A stretch of 64,000 nt of DNA, from contig JBIQHF010000002.1 of assembly GCA_044508675.1 (NCBI GenBank), forward strand, positions 124,001-188,000. The letters run 5' to 3'. A model generated the notes under the pieces. It was given only the letters and a program-made list of their open reading frames with translations, was not told where the DNA came from and ran no database searches. The position numbers and the translations under genes are program-made. The stretch is from Raineyella sp044508675 (GTDB lineage: Bacteria; Actinomycetota; Actinomycetes; Propionibacteriales; Propionibacteriaceae). This document shows, one piece after another, positions 17,687-25,080 of this stretch. Position 1 is the first letter of the stretch. Every line of letters begins with the position of its first letter.

Positions 17687-18778
17687 GTGGCGGCGCATGC
17701 GGATGACGAGGTGAGTGCGGACGACCGGGTCAATGGGGACAAGCCCGCTGCTCCCACGATCTACGATGTCGCCCGCGAGGCCGGGGTCTCACCGTCGACG
17801 GTCTCCCGGGCGTTGTCCCGGCCCGGCCGGGTGAGTTTCGAGACGGCGAAGAGGATCCGCAAGGTTGCTGCCGAGCTCGGCTACCACACCAAGTCCATCA
17901 GTCGCTCGCTCCCGGACCAGTCCCGCCGGATGCTCGGGCTCGTCGTCGCCGACATCGCCAACCCGGTCTACCTGGGCATGATCCGCGGGGCGGAGCGTAC
18001 GGCCCGTGAACTGGACTACTCGGTCCTGGTCGCGGAGACCCAGGAGAACGAGCGGATCGAGATGCAGCTCCTCGAGCGGCTGATCCCGGTGGTCGACGGG
18101 ATCATCCTCGGCGCCTCCCGGCTGCCCGACGTGGACATCAGGCGATTGGCCAAGCAGACCCCGCTGGTGGTCCTCAACCGCCAGGTCGGCCAGGTCACCT
18201 CGGTGAGCAGCGACAACCTGCGCGCCGTCAAACGGGCGGTCGAGCACCTGGGGGAGCTGGGGCACCGGACGATCACCTACCTTGCCGGCCCGGACAACTC
18301 CTGGTCGGACGGGGTGCGCTGGCGTGGTCTGCGCGAGGCAAGCCTGGAGCTGGACCTGCGGGTCCGCCGGATCGGGCCGTACACCCCCTCCATCAAGGGG
18401 GGCGCCCGGGCCGCCCAGGCGTGGATGGAGCACCGCACCAGTGCGGTGCTCGCCTACAACGACCTGATGGCGATCGGGTTCATGCGCCAGCTCGCACTGA
18501 ACGGGGTCGAGGTCCCCCGCGAGGTGAGCGTGGTCGGCTTCGACAACATCGCCGAGGCCTCGCTGATCCGACCGCGGCTGACCACGATGGCCGCCCCGCA
18601 GGTCACGCTCGGGGCGACCGCGGTCAATCACCTGCTGCGCCAGCGGCGCCAACCCGTCGCCCTCGACCAGGGGGACCCGGTACTGTTGCCGGTCCGGTTG
18701 ATGGTGCGCGAGTCCACCGGACCGGCGCGGGCACCCAACGGCTCGGGGACCGGCCCCCAGGATGCCGCCGCCGGCTGA
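17687..18778 (+). CDS. LacI-family transcriptional regulator of the sugar-acid island
   Basis: 363 residues starting at GTG 17687 after a CGAGGGGG ribosome-binding site. The LacI helix-turn-helix occupies about residues 25-46 (TIYDVAREAGVSPSTVSRAL), followed by the hinge and a periplasmic-binding-like effector domain (~80-340; GLVVADIANPVYLGMIRGAE). It is divergent from gnd and convergent with the LarA-like gene. By position it probably represses the uronate/gluconate genes in response to a sugar-acid intermediate; the ligand cannot be read from sequence. A candidate operator is the palindrome at 20190-20205. Confidence 0.9.
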   Translation: MAAHADDEVSADDRVNGDKPAAPTIYDVAREAGVSPSTVSRALSRPGRVSFETAKRIRKVAAELGYHTKSISRSLPDQSRRMLGLVVADIANPVYLGMIRGAERTARELDYSVLVAETQENERIEMQLLERLIPVVDGIILGASRLPDVDIRRLAKQTPLVVLNRQVGQVTSVSSDNLRAVKRAVEHLGELGHRTITYLAGPDNSWSDGVRWRGLREASLELDLRVRRIGPYTPSIKGGARAAQAWMEHRTSAVLAYNDLMAIGFMRQLALNGVEVPREVSVVGFDNIAEASLIRPRLTTMAAPQVTLGATAVNHLLRQRRQPVALDQGDPVLLPVRLMVRESTGPARAPNGSGTGPQDAAAG

Positions 18779-18784
18779 GCTGTT

Positions 18785-20116
18785 TCAGGCCTGCGGACGC
18801 TCGGACTCGAGGCGGTAGAGCACCTCGCCGGCGTGCGGTTCCACGAACGTGTTCGGGTCCTTGGCCAGCTCCTCCAGGTCCAGGGTCGCGGGGTCGATGT
18901 ACTCCAGGGCGACCGACTCGACCACCTCCCGCGGGATGCTGGTGGCCAGCGCGACCCGGACCCGGTCGGTCTCCACGCCGGTCTGCGCGTCGTACTCCCC
19001 GGGGCCACGCAGGTGGGTGGAGTGGGCGAGCTCGCCCCACGGGTGGCTGCCGAACGTGTCCCACTGCTTCACGAAGTAGTCGATCGTGTGGTACCCGATG
19101 TCCTTCAGACCCGGGTGCATCACCGCGATCTCGGTGATGTGCGGGGCGTAGATCACCAACAGTCCGCCGTCGGCCACGATCGGCTCCAGCTTGTAGAACC
19201 CCTTGGCCGCGGTCCAGATGTCCTCGTACTTCTTCGGCATCACGGAGATGACGGTGTCGTACGCCTTCTCCTTGTAGACCACGTGGGTCTGGACCGTCAC
19301 GTCGGCACAGGCCGCCCAGGCGTCCTCGGGGACTCCGAAGGAGACCGCCTGCAGGACGTCGGAGTTGGACTTGACCACGAAGCACAGGGCGTAGCGCTCG
19401 GCAGGGATCAGCTGGCAGGCCTCGTTGATCAGCGCCCGGACCGGACTGACCGGCCGGGTGCCGATCATCCGGTGGGTGCCGATCAACGCACCGACCCAGT
19501 GCGAGATGTCGATGACGTTGTGCACCGACAGGCCGGGGAAGAAGTACTTGTTGCCGCCGGAGATGCCGACCACCTCGTGCGGGAAGATCGGCCCGATCAC
19601 GATGTCCACGTCGGCCTCGACGGCATGCCGGTTCAGCTCCACCTGCATCGGCACGTCGTGCAGCCGGTCACCCGACAGTTCGGTGACCCGCTCGGCAGGA
19701 ACCGTGCCCAGGTCGACGATCTGGTCCGGGTTCCAGTGCTCGTGGTTGAGGATCTCCAGTCCCGGGTAGACGTCCTGGGAGTGCCCCGGCTCGAAGCCGA
19801 AGAACTTGGCGATCGCCTTCTCGGACATGGCCTGGTGGGTGCCGAGGGCGATCACGGCCTTCATCGAGGCGACGCGTCCCTGCAGGGCCCGGTGCACCGG
19901 CTTGAGCAGCAGCGGCAGGGGGCAGGTCCGAGTGGCGTCGGGGACGATCAGGCAGACGTTCTTGCCGTCGACGTCGAGGCCGCTGATCGCCTCGGTGACG
20001 AACGCCTCGACCTGCTCGCTGGTGAGCACCTGGTCGGCGCCGCCGAGGAAGGCGGCCTTGCTGGCATCCCCGGCGTACGTGCCGTAGGCGGTATCGGCGG
20101 AAGCTGGGCTGGTCAT
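18785..20116 (-). CDS. LarA-family nickel-dependent 2-hydroxyacid racemase/epimerase, probable D-mannonate/D-gluconate 2-epimerase
   Basis: 443 residues in the lactate racemase (LarA, DUF2088) superfamily, which uses a nickel-pincer nucleotide. All catalytic landmarks are present: the PDATRTCP loop (59-66), H94 in GTHQ, then H180, Lys190 (the lysine that is covalently bound to the cofactor) and H206. The spacing H-10-K-16-H (PHEVVGISGGNK) equals that of H174/K184/H200 in Lactobacillus LarA. The superfamily includes malate, phenyllactate and hydroxyglutarate racemases and a D-gluconate 2-epimerase. Placement beside uxaC, a UxuB-type reductase, gluconokinase and gnd favours mannonate-gluconate epimerisation here (inference). 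It is divergent from uxaC. The cofactor-making genes larB, larC and larE are not in the window. Confidence 0.82.
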   Translation of the reverse strand: MTSPASADTAYGTYAGDASKAAFLGGADQVLTSEQVEAFVTEAISGLDVDGKNVCLIVPDATRTCPLPLLLKPVHRALQGRVASMKAVIALGTHQAMSEKAIAKFFGFEPGHSQDVYPGLEILNHEHWNPDQIVDLGTVPAERVTELSGDRLHDVPMQVELNRHAVEADVDIVIGPIFPHEVVGISGGNKYFFPGLSVHNVIDISHWVGALIGTHRMIGTRPVSPVRALINEACQLIPAERYALCFVVKSNSDVLQAVSFGVPEDAWAACADVTVQTHVVYKEKAYDTVISVMPKKYEDIWTAAKGFYKLEPIVADGGLLVIYAPHITEIAVMHPGLKDIGYHTIDYFVKQWDTFGSHPWGELAHSTHLRGPGEYDAQTGVETDRVRVALATSIPREVVESVALEYIDPATLDLEELAKDPNTFVEPHAGEVLYRLESERPQA

Positions 20117-20189
20117 GGCTCCAACGTGCCACCTTTCGAGGCCGACACACAAGCAGATCGGCGCAACAGGGCGCCGAACGGGCAACTAC

Positions 20190-20205
20190 CGGCAACCCGT
20201 TGCCG
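20190..20205. promoter_or_regulatory. Candidate operator in the LarA-like/uxaC divergent promoter
   Basis: CGGCAACCCGTTGCCG is a 16-bp palindrome with two perfect 7-bp arms around a CC centre. It lies in the 119-bp gap between the two divergent genes, 30 bp before the uxaC start. Shape and position suit the LacI-family regulator, but binding is inferred. Confidence 0.45.
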
Positions 20206-20235
20206 CAGATCTCGCCCCGTCGGAACGATGGAGCC

Positions 20236-21651
20236 ATGCCTGAGCCACTGCTGGAACTGCATCCCGATCGCCTCCTGCCTCCGGACCCGGGGGTCCGGGA
20301 CATCGCCAGGCGGCTCTACCTGTCGGTCAAGGACCTGCCGATCATCTCGCCGCACGGGCACGTCCCGCCGCACTGGATGGCCGACGACATCAACTTCGAC
20401 GACCCGACCTCCCTGCTGATCACCCCCGACCACTACGTCAACCGCCTGATGCACGCGCACGGCGTGGACCTGTCGGCTCTGGGCGTCAACCAGCAGGACT
20501 TCTCCGCCGACCAGAAGCGGGAGGCCTTCCGCACCCTGTGCAGCAGCTGGCACATCTACCGTGGGACCCCGGTGAAGTACTGGTTCGAGCACACCTTCGC
20601 CGAGGTCTTCGGCATCACGGTCGCTCCCAGCGCCGAGACCGCCGACCAGATCTACGACCAGATCAACGAGGCGATCCACACCCCCGAGTACTCGGTGCGC
20701 TCGCTGTACCACCGGTTCAACATCGAGGTGATGGCCACCACCGACGACCCGTGCGATGACCTGCACTGGCACCAGCAGATGATCGACGACCCGACCTGGG
20801 ATGGCCGGGTGCTGCCGGCGTTCCGGCCGGACAAGTACCTGGAACCCGCCCGCCCGGACTGGAACCGGCTGACCGACCGGCTCGCCGAGGTGTCCGGCCA
20901 GGACACCTCCACCTGGTCCGGCTGGGTCGCTGCGATGGAGAACCGCCGCGCCTATTTCAAGGCACACGGGGCTACCTCGACCGACCACAGCCACGCCGAT
21001 GCCGGCACCGACGTGCTGGAGACCGCCGAGGCCGAGCGGATCTACCTCGCCGCCCGCGCCGGGACCGCCACCGTCGAGGAGTGCACGGCGCTGCGCCGCC
21101 ACATGGTCACCGAGCAGGCCCGGATGGCCTGCGACGATGGCCTGACCATGACCATCCACCCCGCGGTCGTCCGCAACCACGATCCCGAGGCATTCGAGTC
21201 GTACGGGGCCGACGTCGGCGCCGACATCCCGTACGCCGTCGAGTTCTCCCGCGCGCTGCAGCCGATGCTGTCGCGCTACGGCAACCACCCCAACTTCAAC
21301 TTCGTGGTCTTCACCATGGACGAGACGGTCTTCAACCGGGAGCTGGGCCCCCTGGCCGGCTACTACCGGTCGGTGTACGTCGGGGCCCCGTGGTGGTTCA
21401 TCGACGCGCCGGAGACGATCAGCCGGTTCCGGGAGAACGCCACGATCTCCGCCGGCCTGCTCAAGACCTCCGGCTTCATCGACGACACCCGGGCGTTCTG
21501 CTCCATCCCGGCCCGTCACGACATGAACCGCCGCCTCGACGCAGGCTTCCTCGCCAACCTGGTAGCGACCCACCGCCTGACCGAGGACGAGGCCCTTGAC
21601 GGCATGCATGACACCGTAGTCACCTGCCCCCGAAAGGCGTTCAAGCTGTGA
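20236..21651 (+). CDS. uxaC: Uronate isomerase (glucuronate isomerase)
   Basis: 471 residues, the normal UxaC length. It converts D-glucuronate to D-fructuronate and D-galacturonate to D-tagaturonate. Family landmarks include the metal-binding N-terminal SPHGHVPPHWMADD, ITPDHYVNRLMHAHGVD, the TTDDPCDDL turn and the C-terminal RHDMNRRLDAGFLANLV. ATG 20236 fits the family start; the frame stays open 12 codons upstream. The stop overlaps the next gene by 4 bp (GTGA), so uxaC and the reductase are translationally coupled. Confidence 0.95.
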   Translation: MPEPLLELHPDRLLPPDPGVRDIARRLYLSVKDLPIISPHGHVPPHWMADDINFDDPTSLLITPDHYVNRLMHAHGVDLSALGVNQQDFSADQKREAFRTLCSSWHIYRGTPVKYWFEHTFAEVFGITVAPSAETADQIYDQINEAIHTPEYSVRSLYHRFNIEVMATTDDPCDDLHWHQQMIDDPTWDGRVLPAFRPDKYLEPARPDWNRLTDRLAEVSGQDTSTWSGWVAAMENRRAYFKAHGATSTDHSHADAGTDVLETAEAERIYLAARAGTATVEECTALRRHMVTEQARMACDDGLTMTIHPAVVRNHDPEAFESYGADVGADIPYAVEFSRALQPMLSRYGNHPNFNFVVFTMDETVFNRELGPLAGYYRSVYVGAPWWFIDAPETISRFRENATISAGLLKTSGFIDDTRAFCSIPARHDMNRRLDAGFLANLVATHRLTEDEALDGMHDTVVTCPRKAFKL

Positions 21652-23033
21652 GCACCACACCCCGTCTGAACCGTTCCCTGCCCGACATGCCGCCGGCACC
21701 GCCGGTCCGCATAGTGCACCTGGGGCTCGGCAACTTCCACCGCGCCCACCAGGCCTGGTACACCGCCCACGCCGAGGACGCCGCCGAGTGGGGCTACGCC
21801 GGTTTCACCGGCAGCAGTGCCCGGATGTCGGACGCGCTGTCTGCCCAGGACGGCCTCTACACGCTCGTCACGATGGGGGCCGACGGCGACCGCCCCGAGG
21901 TGGTCGGCTCCATCGCCGAGGTGTACCCGGCCACCGACCACGAGGCGTGGCTGGCCAAGGTCGCCGACCCGCAGGTCGTCGTCGTGACCATCACCGTCAC
22001 TGAGCAGGGCTACGTCCGGGGCGCCGACGGTGGGCTCGACATGGCGGACGCGGTCGTCCGGGACGACTTGGCCGCGGCACAGGCCGACCCTCGTGCTCTG
22101 GTGAAGTCCGCCCCGGCCCGGATCGCCGTCGGTCTCGCTGCCCGCCGCGCCGCCGGTGCCGGTCCGCTCACCGTGCTGTCCTGTGACAACCTGCCGGCCA
22201 ACGGTGCGGTGGCGCAGCGCGTCGTGACTGATTTCGCCGCCGCCCTGGACCCGGAATTGGCCGCCTGGATCGGCGACAACGTGGACTTCGCCACCTCGAT
22301 GGTCGACCGGATCACCCCGGCCACCACCGACGAGCTGCGGGCCAAGGTCGAGCAGCTGTGCGGCTGGACCGACGAGTCGCCGGTGCCGACCGAGCCGTTC
22401 TGTGAATGGGTCGTCCAGGGCAGGTTCCCGGCCGGCCGTCCGCAGTGGGAGACCGCCGGTGCCACCATGGTGGACGACGTGGAGCCGTACGAGCAACGCA
22501 AGCTGTGGCTGCTGAACGGCTCGCACTCCCTGATGGCGTACGCCGGGCCGATCCGCGGGCACGAAACCGTCGAGCAGGCGATCAAGGACCCGAAGGTCCG
22601 CGAATGGGTCGAGCAGTTCTGGGCTGAGGCGTCCCGCTACCTGACCCTGCCGGCCGAGGAGAACGCGGCCTACCGCCAGGCACTCGTGGAGCGGTTCGAG
22701 AACCCGAACATCCGCCACAACCTCGCCCAGATCGCCCACGACGGGTCGACCAAGCTGGTGGTGCGGACGATCCCGACGATCCTCAACGAGCGGGCCGCGG
22801 GCAACCTGCCCCGTGGCTGTGCGACCGCCATTGCCGCCTGGGTGCTGCACCTGCGAGGTCTCGGCGCGCCCATCGCGGACAAGCTCGCCGGCCCGGCCCG
22901 GGAGGCGGCGGACTCCGGCGACCTCGAGGCCGTCGTGCCCAAGGTCCTGGACACCCTCTCGCCCGGACTGGGTGCGGACTCCGAGCTGGTGGCCTGCGTG
23001 GTCGAGCAGGCCGCCGCCATCCGGGCCGAGTAG
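21648..23033 (+). CDS. uxuB: Mannitol dehydrogenase-family oxidoreductase, probable fructuronate reductase
   Basis: 461 residues, polyol-specific long-chain dehydrogenase family. The N-terminal NAD-binding region reads RIVHLGLGNFHRAHQA. The catalytic Lys and its partners are in KLWLLNGSHS (the K-x4-N-x2-H pattern). In a uxaC operon the likely reaction is fructuronate to D-mannonate with NADH. Tagaturonate reduction to altronate or mannitol oxidation are alternatives that family membership alone cannot exclude. GTG 21648 overlaps the uxaC stop, and the kinase gene follows after eight bases. No mannonate dehydratase is nearby. Confidence 0.85.
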   Translation: MSTTPRLNRSLPDMPPAPPVRIVHLGLGNFHRAHQAWYTAHAEDAAEWGYAGFTGSSARMSDALSAQDGLYTLVTMGADGDRPEVVGSIAEVYPATDHEAWLAKVADPQVVVVTITVTEQGYVRGADGGLDMADAVVRDDLAAAQADPRALVKSAPARIAVGLAARRAAGAGPLTVLSCDNLPANGAVAQRVVTDFAAALDPELAAWIGDNVDFATSMVDRITPATTDELRAKVEQLCGWTDESPVPTEPFCEWVVQGRFPAGRPQWETAGATMVDDVEPYEQRKLWLLNGSHSLMAYAGPIRGHETVEQAIKDPKVREWVEQFWAEASRYLTLPAEENAAYRQALVERFENPNIRHNLAQIAHDGSTKLVVRTIPTILNERAAGNLPRGCATAIAAWVLHLRGLGAPIADKLAGPAREAADSGDLEAVVPKVLDTLSPGLGADSELVACVVEQAAAIRAE

Positions 23034-23041
23034 GCCGGACC

Positions 23042-24619
23042 ATGGCGTCGGGCATCCTGGTCGGAGTGGACATCGGCACGACTGCCGTCAAGGTGTCGGC
23101 CTTCGCGCTGGGCGGGACCCGTCCGCTCGCGACCGGGATGCGCGACTGTCCGCAGACCACCGAGCCGTTCCCCGGCTGGCAGGTCAAGGACACGGGGCGC
23201 CTGGTCGACGTCGTGCTGGACGCGATCCGGCTCTGTGTCGCCCAGGTCGATCCCAAGGAGGTTCGTGGCCTGAGCCTGTCGGCCCCGCTCTACGGATTGG
23301 TCGGTTTCGACGCGTACGACCGACCGATGACACCGTTGGCGACCTGGGCGGACAGCAGGGCCGAGGAGGAGGCCACCTGGCTCCAGGAGCAGGGGATGGC
23401 CCAGGACCTGCGCCGCGCCACCGGGATGCCGGTGCACCCCACCTCCCCGCTGGCACGTCTGATGTGGTACGCCCGGCACGAGCCGGAGACCAGTGGGCGC
23501 GTCGCGTGGTGGGGTGGGCCCAAGGAGGCCGTCGTCGTACGACTGACGGGCCAGCGGGTCACCGAGCTGTCGACCGCCAGCGGTACCGGCCTGCTGGATC
23601 TGACCACCCGGGACTGGGACCCGGTCGCGACGGAGATCGCCCAGCTCGACCGGACGCAGCTGCCCGAGGTCGAGTCGACCACGGCAGCCTTTCCGCTGAC
23701 AGCCGAGGCGGCTGCCGCCCTCGGCCTGCGCCAGGGCACGCCGGTCGTGCTCGGGGCGGGGGACGGGCCGCTCGGCAGTCTCGCCACCGGAGCGATCACC
23801 CCCGGTGTCGCCGCCCTGTCCCTCGGCACGGCCGGGTCGGTGCGGATCGTCGTTCCCGGACCGACTCACGACGAGCGGGGGTCGTTGTCCTGCCATGCCC
23901 TGACCGACGAGCTGTGGGTCAGCGGCGGGGCGATCAGCAACGGCTCCAGCGCGGTCAGGTGGGCCGCCCAGACGTTCGCGCCGGACCTGTTGGCCACCAG
24001 CAGCGGCCAGGCGGAGCAGAACGTGCTGTCCCTGGCCGAGGGGGCCCGGGCCGGCTCCGACGGGCTGGTGATGGTCCCGTACCTGGTCGGGGAGCGGGCG
24101 CCGCTGTGGGACGCCTCGATCCCGGGGGCATACCTGGGGATCCGGGCACCGCACCGACGCCAGCACTTCATCCGGGCCACGCTGGAGGGGGTGTGCCGGC
24201 AGATCGCCCAGGTCGTCGACGCGCTCGGTGATGAGCACGGCCCGATCACCGAGGTCCGGGCCACCGGTAACCCCTTCCGGTTCTCCCTGTGGCAGCAGGT
24301 GCTGGCCGCCCACCTGGACGTCCCCCTGCGGTTGGCCTCAGATGCCGGCGGCACCTCTGTCGGAGCGGCGGCCCTGGGGACGTACGCCCTGGGCCTGGCC
24401 GACGACCTGCCGGCGGCCCTGGCGCTAGTGGGTGGCTCGGTGGCGGGTGACGATGACGACAGTCAGCTTGTCGTGCCGCGCCCCGGGGACGTCATCACGT
24501 ACGCTCAGAGTCGCGCCGACCTGCCCCATCTGGTGGAGCAGTTGGAGTCGGCAGCCGTGTCCCCCACCCAACAGACGAAGGAACACTCATGGGAGCCGAG
24601 CAGCACATGGAGGAATTGA
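23042..24619 (+). CDS. FGGY-family carbohydrate kinase, probable gluconokinase
   Basis: 525 residues. The ATPase fold starts VGVDIGTTAVKVSAFALGG; TWADSRAEEEA and HPTSPLARLMWY resemble the gluconate kinases of the FGGY family; the catalytic Asp is in GAGDGPLGSLATGA, and the adenosine motif is near DAGGTSVGAAALG. Gluconate is the most likely substrate from motif similarity and from gnd, which uses 6-phosphogluconate, in the same island. Xylulose or another sugar is less likely. The C-terminal tail runs 31 bases into the next gene. It is the third gene of a tight uxaC-uxuB-kinase operon. Confidence 0.83.
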   Translation: MASGILVGVDIGTTAVKVSAFALGGTRPLATGMRDCPQTTEPFPGWQVKDTGRLVDVVLDAIRLCVAQVDPKEVRGLSLSAPLYGLVGFDAYDRPMTPLATWADSRAEEEATWLQEQGMAQDLRRATGMPVHPTSPLARLMWYARHEPETSGRVAWWGGPKEAVVVRLTGQRVTELSTASGTGLLDLTTRDWDPVATEIAQLDRTQLPEVESTTAAFPLTAEAAAALGLRQGTPVVLGAGDGPLGSLATGAITPGVAALSLGTAGSVRIVVPGPTHDERGSLSCHALTDELWVSGGAISNGSSAVRWAAQTFAPDLLATSSGQAEQNVLSLAEGARAGSDGLVMVPYLVGERAPLWDASIPGAYLGIRAPHRRQHFIRATLEGVCRQIAQVVDALGDEHGPITEVRATGNPFRFSLWQQVLAAHLDVPLRLASDAGGTSVGAAALGTYALGLADDLPAALALVGGSVAGDDDDSQLVVPRPGDVITYAQSRADLPHLVEQLESAAVSPTQQTKEHSWEPSSTWRN

Positions 24620-24990
24620 CCACCCAGGCCTGCTGGGACCTGCTCGCCGAGCAGCAGTACGGCCGGCTCGCGTACGTCCTGGACGGCGAGGTGAACGTCG
24701 TGCCGATCAACCACTCGGTGGCCGCGGAGCGGATCCTGTTCGAGACCGGTCAGGGGTCCAAGCTGCTCGGCATCGACGGGCAGGCCACCGTGGCCTACGA
24801 GGTCGACGACATCGATGGCCACCAGGGCACCAGCGTGGTGGTTCGAGGATTCGTCGTCCCGCTGGAGGGCGAGGAGGCCGAGTCCGCCCGCCAGCAGGTC
24901 CGTCCGTGGATCAACAGCCCGAAGGTCGAGGTGATGGCGATCGTCCCGTCGGCGGTCACCGGGCGTCGCTACGCGTTCCCGCGCAGCTGA
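24589..24990 (+). CDS. Pyridoxamine 5'-phosphate oxidase-family (flavin-binding) protein
   Basis: 133 residues with the split-barrel PPOX fold: LLAEQQYGRLAYVLDGEVNV, then PINHSVAAERILFETGQGSK and a VVVRGFVVPLEGEEA strand. Such small proteins bind FMN, F420 or heme; the ligand here is not evident. ATG 24589 has AAGGAA at the right distance and overlaps the kinase tail. Co-transcription with the uronate genes is possible but a functional link is not obvious. Confidence 0.82.
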   Translation: MGAEQHMEELTTQACWDLLAEQQYGRLAYVLDGEVNVVPINHSVAAERILFETGQGSKLLGIDGQATVAYEVDDIDGHQGTSVVVRGFVVPLEGEEAESARQQVRPWINSPKVEVMAIVPSAVTGRRYAFPRS

Positions 24991-24993
24991 GCC

Positions 24994-25051
24994 GGTCCCG
25001 ACCATTGTCGGGACCCCGTACGATAGGGGCGTCCGCCGTGGGCGGACGTCC
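24994..25051. other. Two consecutive hairpins upstream of secA
   Basis: The first is a perfect 9-bp stem (24994-25002 with 25007-25015, loop CATT); the second an 11-bp stem with one G-T pair (25027-25037 with 25041-25051, loop GTG). They fill most of the 90-bp gap between the PPOX stop and the secA GTG. The first may terminate the upstream transcript; the second would sit in the secA leader. Neither has a T run. Confidence 0.5.
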
Positions 25052-25080
25052 CTGTTGTCCGATGAGAAAGCGCTGGTTCC

